Origin: Abelmoschus esculentus
Taxonomy: Eukaryota; Streptophyta; Magnoliopsida; Malvales; Malvaceae
Assembly: GCA_035048815.1 (NCBI GenBank)
Contig: JAUCBN010000026.1
Coordinates: 11,477,501-11,541,500 of the forward strand
DNA: 64,000 nucleotides
Reading direction: 5' to 3'
Below the pieces are notes generated by a model that was not told the DNA's origin, ran no database searches, and saw only the letters and a list, made by a program, of their open reading frames with translations. This document shows positions 33,986-45,175 of the stretch, piece by piece (positions within the stretch are counted from its first letter, which is position 1; every line of letters begins with the position of its first letter). Both the position numbers and the translations under genes were made by a program.

Positions 33986-35147
33986 TGTTGAGTTGATCAA
34001 GAGATGAATTGGCCAAGAGGAGGGTGAATTGGCTATTTAAAATTTTATGAAAGTTTTTAGATAAAAATTGAAAATTGAAGAAGAAGAGATTTATAGTGGT
34101 TCAAGCTTCGGAACAAGCTCTACATCTACTACCTTAGCTCCCACTAAGGATTTTGAAACCAATTCACTAAGAGAATTCAACCTTTTCTCGGTTTAAGGGA
34201 TAACCGTTACAATTCGAATCAATGCTTCTACCCAAGAATTGATTCAACCTCACAAGATTAAAATAGAAGAAAGATAGATAAATATGTTTCTTTCACAAGA
34301 TAAATTAGCCCAAATTACAAAAATACTCTCCCCAAAATCAATTACAAAGAATCAAAATGAAGTACATAAGTTGAGAGTCAAGAATATGCAATGAAGTGCT
34401 TTGAAGGTGGATTTGTGTGCTTGGATATTGCTTGAGGTTCAATAGTCCTTAATGCTGCTTGAAATGCTTCATTTTATACTCTCTCATTGATTTCTAACCG
34501 TTGAGGTTGTTAAGAATGTAAATAAGGACGTTGGAGCTTCATATTCCCACCACAAAGGCACTCTGCAGCAACCGGTATCGAAACACGTGGTACCTATTTC
34601 GAAACAGACCAAAGTAGAAAGAGTCGTTGTGCATTTAATAATAGGGGTATCGAACCATGCTTCAATACCATTATGAAACTGTAAAAGCTGGTATCGAACC
34701 ATGTTTCGGAACAGGCTAACCATCATTTAAAGCTTTAACCGCCACCAACGGTCGACTTATTAAATGTCAAAAAAACCATTGGGATTTTAGAGGGGTATCG
34801 ATGATGGTATCAAAATAGGGGTCTTAATTTTAAATAATTTTTAAAATAATTAAAAATATAAATGGTAGTTCGATACCTGGTTTGAAACAAGGGTTGACAA
34901 TAAGGTATTGGCATCGAACCATGTTTCGATACTTGTTCTTGATCTCAAGAAAATCCTTTTAAAATTGCAGGTGGTATAAATACATGTTCTAGCGGTATCG
35001 TTACTCCCGTGTAAAAACACTTAGAAAAAATTATTTCATTGTTTTTGGTTTGACTTGAAACATAAAATTTGACTTAGGAACATAAAAATTTATTACAAAA
35101 TAGTCCTTAAACATAATTGTTATATCAAAATCAATTTTAGTTTTACA
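33986..35147 (-). repeat. 5' LTR of the copia element
   Basis: 1162 bp; starts TGTAAAACTAAAATTG at 35147 and ends CAACTCAACA at 33986. U3 carries GGTATCGA/TCGATACC motifs from 34573 to 35005; TATA-like GAGTATAAAA is at 34472-34482. Full length, unlike the 3' LTR. Confidence 0.93.
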
Positions 35148-35952
35148 GTATAAGAGAAAATCCTAAATTATTTCCTATATTAAGATTCTTTAAAGCTTAT
35201 GTTCTTATTCTTTAATTCTGTTTGAGTTTAAAACCACGTTATTCAATAGATTGAGTTGCTTCGGCTAAGGTGTGTTCTTTTCAAGTGATATAAATAAACG
35301 GTTTTTGTTTGTGATTTTATCATATACTATATATAACTTTTAAAAAGTGATTTCGAAATATATTACAAAACTTCGTTGAGATATGAGAATTGATATTTTA
35401 TACTATTGTATGTATAGGCCGGGATTGTACGATGGAAGATTTTGGTTTCGACCACTTACAAATTGGTGCGTTGTAGTTGGGTGGATTGCATTGTTTTTAT
35501 AAAATTAAATCGTTTGTGTTGTAAATCATACTTTGTTTTGAACTTAAAGATTTTATAAAAAAATTTTGTGTTTGTGATTGTGATTTACATTGGAGACATA
35601 CTAATTTCTTTAGCTTACTCACCTTAGTTTTCTCTTACAGATTTTTTGAATTTAGACAATACGGTACTTGATGAATCTTAGATTTTTCGGTTATTTTATT
35701 GAACAATGCAAAACAATTTTTTAAGAATTCTTTTAATATGGTTTTATTTAAGAATTTTTTATATAAATATTCAAATTCTTTATTATAATATTAAAGTATT
35801 TTATTTATTATAAGATATTTATTAAATTAATATATTTTTATTTTAAATTAAAATATAATTTTTAAAAATTAGTTTTCTTGAAGGTAAATTTTTGAAACGT
35901 GATTTTCTAGATTTGACCAATTTCTTTTAGGTCAGGTCTAAGGGGGTTATAG

Positions 35953-36390
35953 GTGAAAGGAACAATTTTTGAAAAAACATCAACAAATCTACGATAGTAA
36001 CCGGACAACCCAAGGAAACTCTAAACCTCTAGCACGAACCTTGGTGGATTCCAACTCACTACCGCTTCAATATTATTTGGATCCACATGAATTCCATCAC
36101 TAGACACAACATAACCAAAGAAAACTAAAAAATATCCAAAAACTCATGGACCATGTGATTAATTAAGTCCATGAATGAAGTTAGTGCAATACTCAACCCA
36201 AACATATCATTAAAAACTCATAATGCCTATATATCATACAAAAAGTTGTCCTAAATACATCCATGTCTTTCACCTTTAATTGATAATATCCGGATCTCAA
36301 ATTAATTTTAAAAAACATTGATGCACCTATGAAATGATCAAAAAAATATATGATAAAGCATACTTGTTCTTAATTGTCAACTTGTTCAGG
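35953..36390 (-). pseudogene. Gypsy 3 reverse transcriptase remnant with internal deletion
   Basis: On the minus strand it runs from [10 protein letters not shown] (36390) through [29 protein letters not shown], then directly into a GYVVSSDGIHVDP block and SFLGLSGYYRRFVDVFSK. Compared with gypsy 2, about 45-50 codons between the H-E-F/Y-L-D and V-V-S blocks are missing, including the FIDD catalytic box. Confidence 0.8.
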
Positions 36391-37235
36391 AAAACATGTA
36401 TGTACTTAAATGCTTACCTTAAGATTATCTCTTTGGGGTTTGGATGAGATCTTGTAATAAATACGGTACCTACCATTTTTATTACAATTTGTGTAATAAA
36501 CTATGTACAACTTGTAATAATTTATATACCTACTCAATTTTTTTCGTTCTTGTAATAAATTACATTTTCTTATAGGAAAATATGTATGTACTTAAATGTT
36601 TACCCTAAGTTGAGCTCTTTTTAGTCTGATTGAGATATTGTAATAAATACGATACCTACTACTTTTATTAAGATTTGTGTAACAAACTATGTATAACTGG
36701 TAGTAATTTATGTTCCTACTGAAATTCTTATCGTTCATGTAATATATTAGGTTTTCTTGTAGGAAAATATTTATGTACTTAAATGTTTACCCTAAGATGA
36801 ACTCTTTTGGGTTTGGGTAAGATCTTGTAATAAATACGGTACCTACCATTTTTATTATGATTTCGGTAATAAAGTATGTAAAACTTGTAGTAATTTATGT
36901 GTCAACTAAAATTCTTATATTTTTATAATAAATTAGATTTTCTTGTAGTAAAAAATGTACGTACTTAAATACTTACCAAGATGAGCTCTTTTGGTTTTGA
37001 GTGAGGTCTTGTAATAAATACAACACCTACCGTTTTTATTACGATTTGAGTAATAAACTATGTATAACTTATAATAATTTATGCACCTACTAAATTTTTC
37101 ACCCTTTTTATAATAAATAAAGTTTATCATAGTAAAATAAATATGTATATAAATTTTTATATCGTAATATTTTATCTATATATCATTTTTATTACAATTA
37201 TTATTATTATTTTTATACAAACCTCGTAATAAATT
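36391..37235. repeat. 186-bp tandem array with about 46-bp substructure
   Basis: The phrase TGTATGTACTTAAATG(C/T)TTACC starts near 36395, 36581, 36768 and 36954, with a degenerate fifth at 37142: spacings 186, 187, 186 and 188. Inside each unit the word TTGTAATAAA or GTGTAATAAAC recurs about every 45 bp, joined by ACCTACCATTTTTATTAC-like spacers. AT-rich, noncoding. Begins exactly where gypsy 3 RT is cut off and ends about 490 bp before the GALS start codon. Confidence 0.9.
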
Positions 37236-37723
37236 ATATAAAAACAGATTACCTACCGAACAAGTGAACCTTAAATTCACTTTATTTTAACGGTTTCACC
37301 CTACGTTATAGTGAAATTCCCGTAAAGCGATAGCAGATTATTCAAATAATATTTTAACTTTTTAGTGGATAATGATTGCTGACATTCCAGATGGCCGTTG
37401 TGAAAGAAAAAAACCACAGCAAATTCCCAAACTCCTGCGTAATTATTTACAGTGTCAATTTTGTAAATTGTTTGAGATCCAGAGCTAAATAATTTACTAG
37501 CACCATTTCCATCTCACTTCTATCAATATATTATTTCAGAAATTAATGGCTTAGGAAGGCGAAGGAAGCTGAGGCAGAGGTCCAAGCACTTCCAAATAAA
37601 TAAATAAATAAATAAAATCAAAACACTGTCGGTACTCTTTTTGGTTTGATCCTTTCGTTTCTTGCTCCGGGAATAATAAAATTGCACCACAGAATTCATT
37701 TCTCCGCCACAACCGACACCGAA
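37236..37723 (+). promoter_or_regulatory. Promoter and 5' leader region of the GALS gene
   Basis: Only about 490 bp separate the tandem array from the start codon. A TATA-like TCAATATATTATT lies near 37523-37536, an (AAAT)5 microsatellite at 37594-37617. The transcription start cannot be read from sequence. Confidence 0.45.
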
Positions 37724-39367
37724 ATGAGGAAAGAGGCACCGCCTTCCACCGCCCCTTCAACCTTTGGCAAGCTATGTCTTTGCTTTGAGACTAAACCTTT
37801 AGTTGTCACATTGCTGGCTGTAACCTTGCTTATGCTTCTTTGGAACTTCCCTCCTTACTACCAGAACCTTTCCACCACCATCCGTCCCTGTTCCGCTACA
37901 CCTCTTGCCTCTGTCGCCGCCTCCGCCTCCGCCTCCACTAGCTTGCTGTCCACCAATGCATCACTCCCTTATACGGCTACTCCCGTTTCCAAAAAGAAGT
38001 ACTTCTCGGATCCTAGAGCTAAACCCAGTGATACAAAAAAGCGTGTCTTCGAGGCTTACGGTAACGCGGCAGCTTTGTTTGTCAAGATGGGTGCTTACAG
38101 GGGTGGTCCTACGACGTTTGCGGTGGTGGGGTTGGCTTCGAAACCCATTCACGTGTTCGGTCGGCCTTGGTACAAATGCGAGTGGATCTCGAACAAAGGT
38201 TCTTCTGTTAGAGCGAAGGCTTACAAGATGCTTCCCGATTGGGGGTATGGGCGTGTTTACACCGTGGTGGTGGTGAATTGCACTTTCCGTTTCAACCCAA
38301 ACCAAGACAACCTCGGTGGTAGGCTGATGATCAATGCCTACTACGGCGAGTCCCCCAGGAAGTACGAGAGGTTCACGGCACTGGAGGAGTCGCCGGGATC
38401 TTACAATGAAGCCAAGTACCACCCACCATTTCAGTATGAGTATTTATACTGTGGGTCGTCTCTGTATGGGAACCTCAGCGCTGATAGGATGAGGGAATGG
38501 ATGGCTTACCACGCTTGGTTCTTTGGATCGAGCTCACATTTCGTATTCCATGATGCTGGTGGTGTCTCGCCGGAGGTCAGGGCGGTCCTCGAACCATGGG
38601 TGAATGCCGGAAGGGCTACGGTTCAGGATATCCGGGACCAGGCTCAATTTGATGGGTATTATTATAACCAGTTCTTGGTGGTGAATGATTGCTTGCATCG
38701 CTATCGACATGCTGCTAATTGGACATTCTACTTTGATGTGGACGAGTATATCTATTTACCTGATGGAAACACTTTGGAGTCGGTGTTGAATGAGTTTTCC
38801 AATTATACACAGTTCACTATTGAGCAGAACCCCATGTCCAGTGTGCTCTGCTTGAATGATTCCTCTCAACAATATTCTAGGTAATCTCCTCAGTCACCAT
38901 ATGTTCATTTTCCCTTGAAAACGATGGTAGATTAAATTAAAGAACTCATTTGCAACTGTTGGTTTAATTGGTATGGCTTATGAAAATGATATGTTGTTCA
39001 TCCCATATGATTTTGCAGACAATGGGGATTAGAGAAACTACTCTTTAGGGAATCAAGAACTGGAATTCGCCGTGACAGGAAATATGCAATTCAGGCCAAG
39101 AATGCGTTTGCCACGGGAGTTCACATGTCCGAGAATGTGATTGGGGGAGCATTACATAAAACAGAAACAAAGATCCGTTATTATCACTACCACAACACCA
39201 TTACTGTACACGAAGAGCTGTGCAGAGAATTCGTCCCTCCCTCGGCCATGAACAACGTGACTTGGTTCAATAAGCTACCCTACGTCTATGATGATAACAT
39301 GAAGAAATTGGCTAACACCATCAAGGAATTCGAGCGTAAAACCATTGGGGATCTACGCCTTAACTGA
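37724..39367 (+). CDS. GALS: Beta-1,4-galactan galactosyltransferase, GT92 (GALS family)
   Basis: Exon 1 37724-38880, intron 38881-39018 (138 bp, GT...AG), exon 2 39019-39367; 501 residues. The start MRKEAPPSTAPS is chosen because family members begin M-R-K-E; an in-frame upstream ATG at 37646 would only add a 26-residue extension. Type II Golgi membrane layout: short N-terminus, signal anchor at about 25-40 (PLVVTLLAVTLLMLLW), Ser/Ala-rich stem, then the GT92 domain with FDVDEY (DVD at 338-340, the metal/UDP-sugar site). Exon 2 carries WGLEKLLFRE and YYHYHNTITVHEELC. Known family role: elongation of pectic beta-1,4-galactan side chains on rhamnogalacturonan I with UDP-galactose. No lesion seen. 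GALS1 against GALS2/3 cannot be decided here. Confidence 0.93.
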
Positions 39368-41044
39368 TGGTTCTTAACGACCCTCAACCGTTCCTCCTGC
39401 ATCCACTGCCCTAGTTTTAATGTTTTAATGGTCGAACAACCATGGTGTAGGTGCTTATGTTTCTTCATTCCTGATTTGGGTTTTGCTCAATCTTTACTCC
39501 TCTTTCCACAGCAATGAGTGGCGAGAAACTGACGAAACAAGGTGGAAGGAGGGCCCAATATGGTTATCATCTTGTAGTGATCTGTTTATGTTTCGTCTCT
39601 TGTGGGAATACTTGTAAAATTGTTTTTTTTTTTTAATTTATTGCTTTATAATTTCATACCAGTTTTATAAAGAGATGCGTTCATTACTGTTTCTTTTCCT
39701 ACCAAGGGTTTTTTACATATTATCATTCATATATATAATTTATGGATTAAGGTGAGCTGATAAATCATCTTTTACATTCTGTGGGCTTCATATATTTGCT
39801 AATTCAGTTGTGGTTGTGTTGGATTTCATGAATTCAGGTCTATACAAGTGGTGAAGAAATTTTGATGTAGCTCAATAGGAGTGGAGATTCTTTACCTTAC
39901 CTTTTTAATTGTATCTCTTTTTATAATTTTTATTAATTTTAAAATTTTTAATCCTAATTTTAATTTTCACATCTTAATCTTTAAATTTTATACCATAAAA
40001 AATATATTTTATTCTTAATTTTTTAAATCTTTTCCATTATTTCTAGGATGCAAATCATCTGTCCCTCTTTATGCCTCCATTATGTCCCCACTTCAAATTA
40101 GAGGTTTAGGGTTTAGGGTTTAGAGTTCAGGGTTTTAGGTTAGGGGTTTTGGTTAGGGTATAGGGAATTAGGGGTAGGGTGTATTTTTTAGGGTGTAGGG
40201 TTTAGGATTTAAGATATAGAAAATAAGGTTTATGGTTTAAAATTGAATTTTTTAGGAAATTCAAAGAAGTCATGAAATGAGACACAAAAAAGAGACAGAG
40301 AATTTTTGTTCCAATTTTTAATCTTTAACTCTAAATCTATTAATTTAAATTACAGACATCAATAAAAATATAATAAAAAAGATAAATAATATATACTCAA
40401 CTCAATAATAATTACAATAATTGCATGAGAGATTAAAATTTAACATATATGTTTTTTAATTTTCAATATTGGTCCTTGAATTCTTTTATACGGAGTTGAC
40501 GATTAATAAAAGAAAAAGCGACACATGTTTTTTTCCATTAAGTTGGGAAGTAATTATAGTTTTAAATTTAATATTAAAATTATTTTTTTGATAAATTAAA
40601 ATTTAAACACATATAAAGTAAACATCATAAATATCTTTAGTTATTAATTAATAGATCTTAAAATGTGACAAAAGTTTATTCATGAGGTTAAAATTTGAGT
40701 TTATTACACAATTTGACTTATGAGATAAGGTTAAAATAAGACTAAAATAAATTTATGCTAAAATTTTTATAAAAATTTAGGTATTGATTTTTTGGTATAT
40801 ATTAATTTTTTAAAAATATATATAAAATTTCGGTACAATCTCATTTTAGTCTCATTTTAACCAATTTTATTTTAGAAAAACCGTAAACTTATAATTCTTT
40901 TTGTGAAATTATATTTGAACTAATTTTTAATTATTATTAAATTATTTTTTATTTTATAAAAATGATTGATGTAATTTCTTTAATACATTTTATTCAATCA
41001 AAAATATATTTTTGTTTTAATAAAATATAAATAATATTAGATGA
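39368..41044. other. 3' flank of GALS and AT-rich spacer
   Basis: The 3' UTR probably ends near the T-run at about 39625-39640. Beyond lies noncoding AT-rich sequence with a telomere-like tract (separate entry). No gene seen. Confidence 0.5.
40104..40235 (+). repeat. Telomere-like TTTAGGG tract
   Basis: Begins GGTTTAGGGTTTAGGGTTTA, three adjacent near-perfect units, then degenerates into TTAGGGG and TAGGGTA variants. Interstitial. Confidence 0.7.
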
Positions 41045-42210
41045 TTTTTTTTGAAAGAAAGGCCTCATTAAAAAACCCTATGACTAGTCACCTCAAGAGG
41101 TGAGCAGGCCCCTATGGGGAAAAGAGTACCCAAGGTTTTATTGAGAAGAAGAGAAAAACCTCTCCGAGTTTACAGAAGCCCGAATAAATTCAGGAAAGAT
41201 ACAGTCAAAAGAACAAGAAATAAAAGAACGCAAAACCCTAGTAGCTAAGACATGGGCTACAACGTTTGCGTCTCTGGGTGCATAACAAATCTTACAATTA
41301 GGCAAAGTACCAAGAAAAGATCGGATGCTAGAAACCAGATGTTGCACTGTAGAAAGACCTTTGTGATGAGTGTTGTTAACTTTGTGGGCAATGAAAGTAG
41401 AGTTAGTTTCAAAAATCACTTTAGTCCATCCATTGGCAGCAACAAATTTTAAACCTTCCAGAATAGCAAGAGCCTTGACAGAATCTGGATCTGGACTTAC
41501 AAGAGGCATAGAGCATCCACCGAGGATGAAACTAGAAGAGTCTTGGGCGATGATGCCTGCAGCAGTACCCTTTAACACAGGTCAAAGGCCCCATCTGTGT
41601 TAATTTTGACAAAACCAGGAATCGGTTTCGTCCATCTAGCTTGAGCAAAGGTGGGCTCAGCTAGCCGGGAACGTAGGTGAGAAACCTCATTAACTGATGT
41701 ATAGTCATCAAAAACTTTTTGCGCATTGGAAAAAGTTAACCAAGCCGGTTAGAGGGGACTATTATGGACGATGTCATTACGACGGTTCCATAGATTCCAA
41801 AGGATCGTAATAAGGAATGAGAATTGATGTAAAGAAAGAAACCCAACAACTTCAGAAAGCCATTGGTGGGTAAAGTTATGGATGTTGGAGAAAATTCGAG
41901 TAGGGAGCCCTGCCAACTGGAGCACCTCCTTGGCACTAGGACAATCCCGCATAGCATGGATAGTGGTTTCAATGGCCATGTTGCAAATTGGGCAGACCCT
42001 CGTACCAAGATTGGCTTGAAGGATTTTATGGCCAGTTGGGATTGCATCATGACATAGTCGTCATCCAAAGGAACTGACCTTTGGTAAAGTGGGTAGTTTA
42101 AATAGAACTTTCCAAAGCTTAGATGACATGTTAATTGGCCCTAATTGCAGTTGTAAAAATTGGTAACCTGACCGAACTGAATATATACCGGTAACCCCAA
42201 GGAGTGGTGT
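41045..42210 (-). mobile_element. LINE (L1-type) 3' end: zinc-binding and RNase H region
   Basis: Minus-strand 3' end of a non-LTR element, 5' cut by the Tat-type LTR at 42211. Block 42210-42060 encodes GIYSVRSGYQFLQ and LWKVLFKLPTLPKVSSFG, the RT zinc-binding region (zf-RVT); then a degenerate linker around 41979-41749. 41578-41138 encodes a plant-type RNase H domain (LEGLKFVAANGWTKVIFETN, HLVSSIRSFLG, YAPRDANVVAHVLA). After the stop a 90-bp 3' UTR with a TCACCTC-AA-GAGGTGA hairpin (41088-41103) ends in an A-run of 8 (41045-41052). RT core and ORF1 are absent. Confidence 0.85.
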
Positions 42211-43524
42211 TGATGCGTGTAATAATAGCGCAATTATGCAGTGTATACGTCGCAAGTAATAAAGTGATAAGTATATCGTATATCGTCTCCACAGGGATTG
42301 GTATACTTAATATGTCTTCCCTTGTTCCCTTGCTCTTGAAAGATAAAGTAAAAACATAGATAAGTGAATTTGTGTAACTAAGTAACTAAATAACAAAACA
42401 TAAAATAAAGTTGAGAATAATATAGAGAAAGTGGGTAAGATACAACTGCGTCGATTAGTGGATTTGATTGATCTTCTTCTTGTCCAATGCAATTATACAA
42501 TACTGCTTCGACATTACTGTAGATACAACCTCGGCAATGTTAATGTTCTTTGCTACGGTAATCTCTTACTCTTGGGAAGATGCATCAAAGTTCAGCAAAG
42601 TGTCCATAGTTGAATCTGCTTATCTCTAAGTCAGAGCATTGTTGATGACTGATCTTTGATGATACCTCTTAGCGTGAATCAACGATAATCACCAACCAAT
42701 CCAACACTTCTTTTAGCTTCTGAAACTTTTAACCTATCTCTAGGCCGAGTTAGTGTTGTCAACATCGTACTTATCCCTTTCGTGAATATAACTCTCTCGA
42801 TGCTAGATAAATAGATTACTTACAAACTTTTCTCTCAAGCTTGAATGCAAGAACAAGGAATGACAATAGGATAAGCAAACTTCGATATTATTATTGCATT
42901 AGAACAAAGAAACAAGAAACAATCTCCTCTCACTAATATCTACAACCTTCACCTATCCCTAAGAGATTTAGAACAAATCTTAGGGGAAGGGTTTCTCTAA
43001 AATCGTCTCTCTAAACAATGTGGCCGGCTAGGCTATATATAGTTTTAACCTAGGGCAAACCTTTCCTAAATAGACTCTAACTTGGAGTAGGGAACAAGTC
43101 TTCTACATGAGATCTGATGTTTCCAAGTTTGCATCCTTCTAGAAGGATTTTCCCGTTTGGTCTTTGACTTGGACTTTTAGTTCCCTAGCTTGGTCCAATT
43201 GGTGCGCTACATCTTCTAGAATGTTCTCTATATTTTTGTCTTTCATTCGCCTACAATGTTTATGTTGCCACTCTGGATGCTGCCGCGGCCTTGTCTCTGC
43301 CTCGGCCTCAATGATGCTTCTCTGCTACCTCAGCCCTAGATATCCCTGCATGTACAGAATATGTAATAATATCTGCATTCTCTATAAATGTAAGCTTTGT
43401 AAGTAGTAATAACAGAATATCTAATATTATGCAATGAGTCCATATTTTAGCTCAAGTTGGTGTATAATAGATGCATAAAGTACCATGAGAAGGGTAGTAA
43501 ATAACTGTCTTTTAGGCACTCATC
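42211..43524 (-). repeat. 3' LTR of a Tat/Retand-type gypsy element
   Basis: Minus-strand start TGATGAGTGCCTAAAAG at 43524 (compare TGATAAGTGCATAAAAG in Athila copy 1), end ATTACACGCATCA at 42211; 1314 bp. A TATA-like CTATATATAG lies near 43030-43040. It is the 3' LTR because a purine-rich GAGTTTGAGGGTATT precedes it. It cuts the LINE. Confidence 0.82.
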
Positions 43525-45175
43525 AAATACCCTCAAACTCGAACTATTGCTTGTCCTCAAGCAATGCAAGACATCAAATTGCCGAACCTTACTCCCCTTT
43601 GGTCTTACTTTTCCATCTATTCTCCCCACCATGGTCATGCCTATCACTCCGTTTTAGCCACTAGTTTACCCAAGGACTTTTACTAAAAAACAAGCTATAA
43701 GGCTAGGTGAGTGTGTGCATTTTATGGACCAGGTTGATTCAAGGCTTTCTTAGATAAACTCTATGTTCAAGACAAGTAGAATTTGGATTAAAGCTATCTC
43801 CTTAAAACAACAAGTCTTGAGCCAATTTTGGTCACCTCAAGATATGTGTTTTCTATATTTTATTTTATTTTATTTTAAGCGAGCTTTAGCATATTAGAGC
43901 CAGTTTTGGATACCTCTAGAATGAAAGAGAGCAAAACTAGAGCCAGTTTCGGTCACCTCTAGTTATTTTTCCAAAAGATTCTAAGCCTTTATCACCTAAA
44001 TTCATTAAAATAACTCTTAAATCAAGCTAGTCCAAAAAGTGTTTCTTTGTTTTCTAACCCTAAAGCAAGCTTATAAGTTTTATTCCATGAGTATCCTATG
44101 GTTATCCCTTCAAAACAGAACTTGACCATGGTAAGGAGAAAGATTTCTATAGCCTTAAAGGAGTAAGCTAAAGCAAAGATGATGTAGAGCAGTGCAAGAT
44201 TAAAAACAATCATTCAAGAAAAGAGAATATTGCAAAAAAAAAATTCAGAAAAAATTACTCCCTTTTTTCATGGTAATATCGCAGTACTGGATTGCCTCGG
44301 CAATGCTTCTACACCTAAAATACCCCCAAACTCAAACCGATCATTGTCCTCAATGCTTAATATATGCGGCAAACAATAATTTCAATGAGGAAATAGACAA
44401 AAGCATTAAAATAAATCATTTATAACGACTCCGAGGAGCTGCTTGTACAGAGCAGTCTCCTAAGCCATACTGTTGACTCATTCCGTCTAGATCCTTGTGC
44501 CGGTGATTGCTATTGTTTGGCTTGCCAATGCGGCTGAACTCGACTGGACGGTGTGCGTTGCGGTGGTGCAGTAACTTCATCCCCTTCTTCCACTTCATCA
44601 ATATTTTTTGAGTTTCTAGGCAACAAATGAACGGTTGAGTCGCTCTTCAATGGCGGCAGGGTAAAAGCGGTTGTAAGCGGCCATGATTGTACTTATTGAA
44701 TGCCTTGAGCGAAATCTGAAGTACTTTAAAAGATTGTTAAAAATTTCAAGAAGTAGATGAGAGCTAAAATAATTGAGAGCAAGATTGTGAAAGAAAGAAG
44801 ATGAGCAAGAATGCAAGAGTGGGTAATCTAAGCAAGGAAGCTGTTTATATAGGCTGTAAAAAAATATGACTGTTAAATTAGCCGTTAGGCATTTACTGCC
44901 TTGCTGAATAGTTACTGCTATGATGGATTTCTCGGCAGAGAGTCGTTGCATTATTTCTTCCTGTTAGGATTTCTGCGGCTCTGACACAGTGCATTGCCGC
45001 GGCAGCAGACTTCCTGCTGTGAAATAATTTTTAATGTTTTAAGTTTTGCCCGTTAGGATTTTGGTAGTTTTGTGGAGGTTTGATGTGGCTGTTGTTTTGA
45101 TCATGTAATGATGTGTATATGCTCTGCTTTTAATGTTGTATAGGAAGTGCAAGAAGTCCCTAAAGTGGTTGGTGT
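43525..45175 (-). mobile_element. 3' UTR region of the Tat/Retand-type element, pol absent
   Basis: Minus strand: TTGCTTGAGGACAAGCAA then the purine-rich tract at 43525-43545, a form typical of the interior end of Tat elements. A second similar sequence, CATTGAGGACAATGATC and GAGTTTGGGGGTATTTTA, lies at 44360-44314. Three copies of GAGCCA(A/G)TTT(T/C)GG(T/A)-A/C-ACCTC occur at 43816, 43892 and 43937. No gag, pol or 5' LTR is found, so the rest is deleted. Boundary with the gypsy 2 LTR near 45175 is approximate. Confidence 0.65.

Larger units (their letters stand above)
25714..35147 (-). mobile_element. Ty1/copia LTR retrotransposon with a third ORF (SIRE/Maximus-like)
   Basis: A 9434-bp element on the minus strand: 5' LTR 33986-35147, initiator-Met primer site 33971-33983, gag 33898-32591, protease-integrase-RT-RNase H 32184-28803, a noncoding stretch, ORF3 27901-26733, polypurine tract 26375-26388, 3' LTR 25714-26374. 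Flanks GTAAA (25709-25713) and GTATA (35148-35152) look like a target duplication with one change. Two solo LTRs of the family occur at 15745 and 20805. Gag motif FIYSLPESWDSKRTTI and the extra ORF suggest the SIRE/Maximus lineage, stated as likely rather than proven. Confidence 0.9.
25089..35952 (+). repeat. Gypsy-family solo LTR (outer), split by the copia element
   Basis: Two arms: 25089-25713 starting TGTAACGCTCC, and 35153-35952 ending GGGGGTTATA. Joined length is about 1425 bp, matching the 1406-bp solo LTR at 4671-6076, with which it shares the ATTATTCCTAATTTT start and an AAGAGAAAA segment at the insertion point. The flanks (ACTAA left, GGTGA right) do not match, so no target duplication is visible; the LTR separates RNase H from RT of gypsy 3. 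Confidence 0.85.
22720..36390 (-). mobile_element. Chromovirus Ty3/gypsy element, gypsy 3 (split)
   Basis: Minus-strand remnant: partial 3' LTR (22720-23083), chromodomain (about 23325-23140), integrase (24300-23400), RNase H (25088-24480), then, across a 10.9 kb nested insertion, RT at 36390-35953. Cut on the left by the end of gypsy 1 and on the right, in RT at [10 protein letters not shown], by the 186-bp tandem array. 5' LTR, gag and protease are absent. Confidence 0.83.

Noticed and set aside
25084..35957. Target duplication for the split outer LTR
   Set aside because: ACTAA and GGTGA do not match; either mutation or a secondary deletion removed it, so none is claimed.
36391..37235. CRISPR-like or coding interpretation of the regular array
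   Set aside because: Units repeat over their whole length without unique spacers, the setting is a plant nuclear genome, and no long frame exists.
37961..38422. A 153-codon minus-strand ORF in the GALS exon
   Set aside because: Shadow of a GC-richer true coding exon; no motif.
42206..45175. GGTGT at 42206-42210 and 45171-45175 as target duplication of one complete Tat insertion
   Set aside because: The right end lacks a second LTR and does not end in an LTR-like terminus; the match is probably chance.
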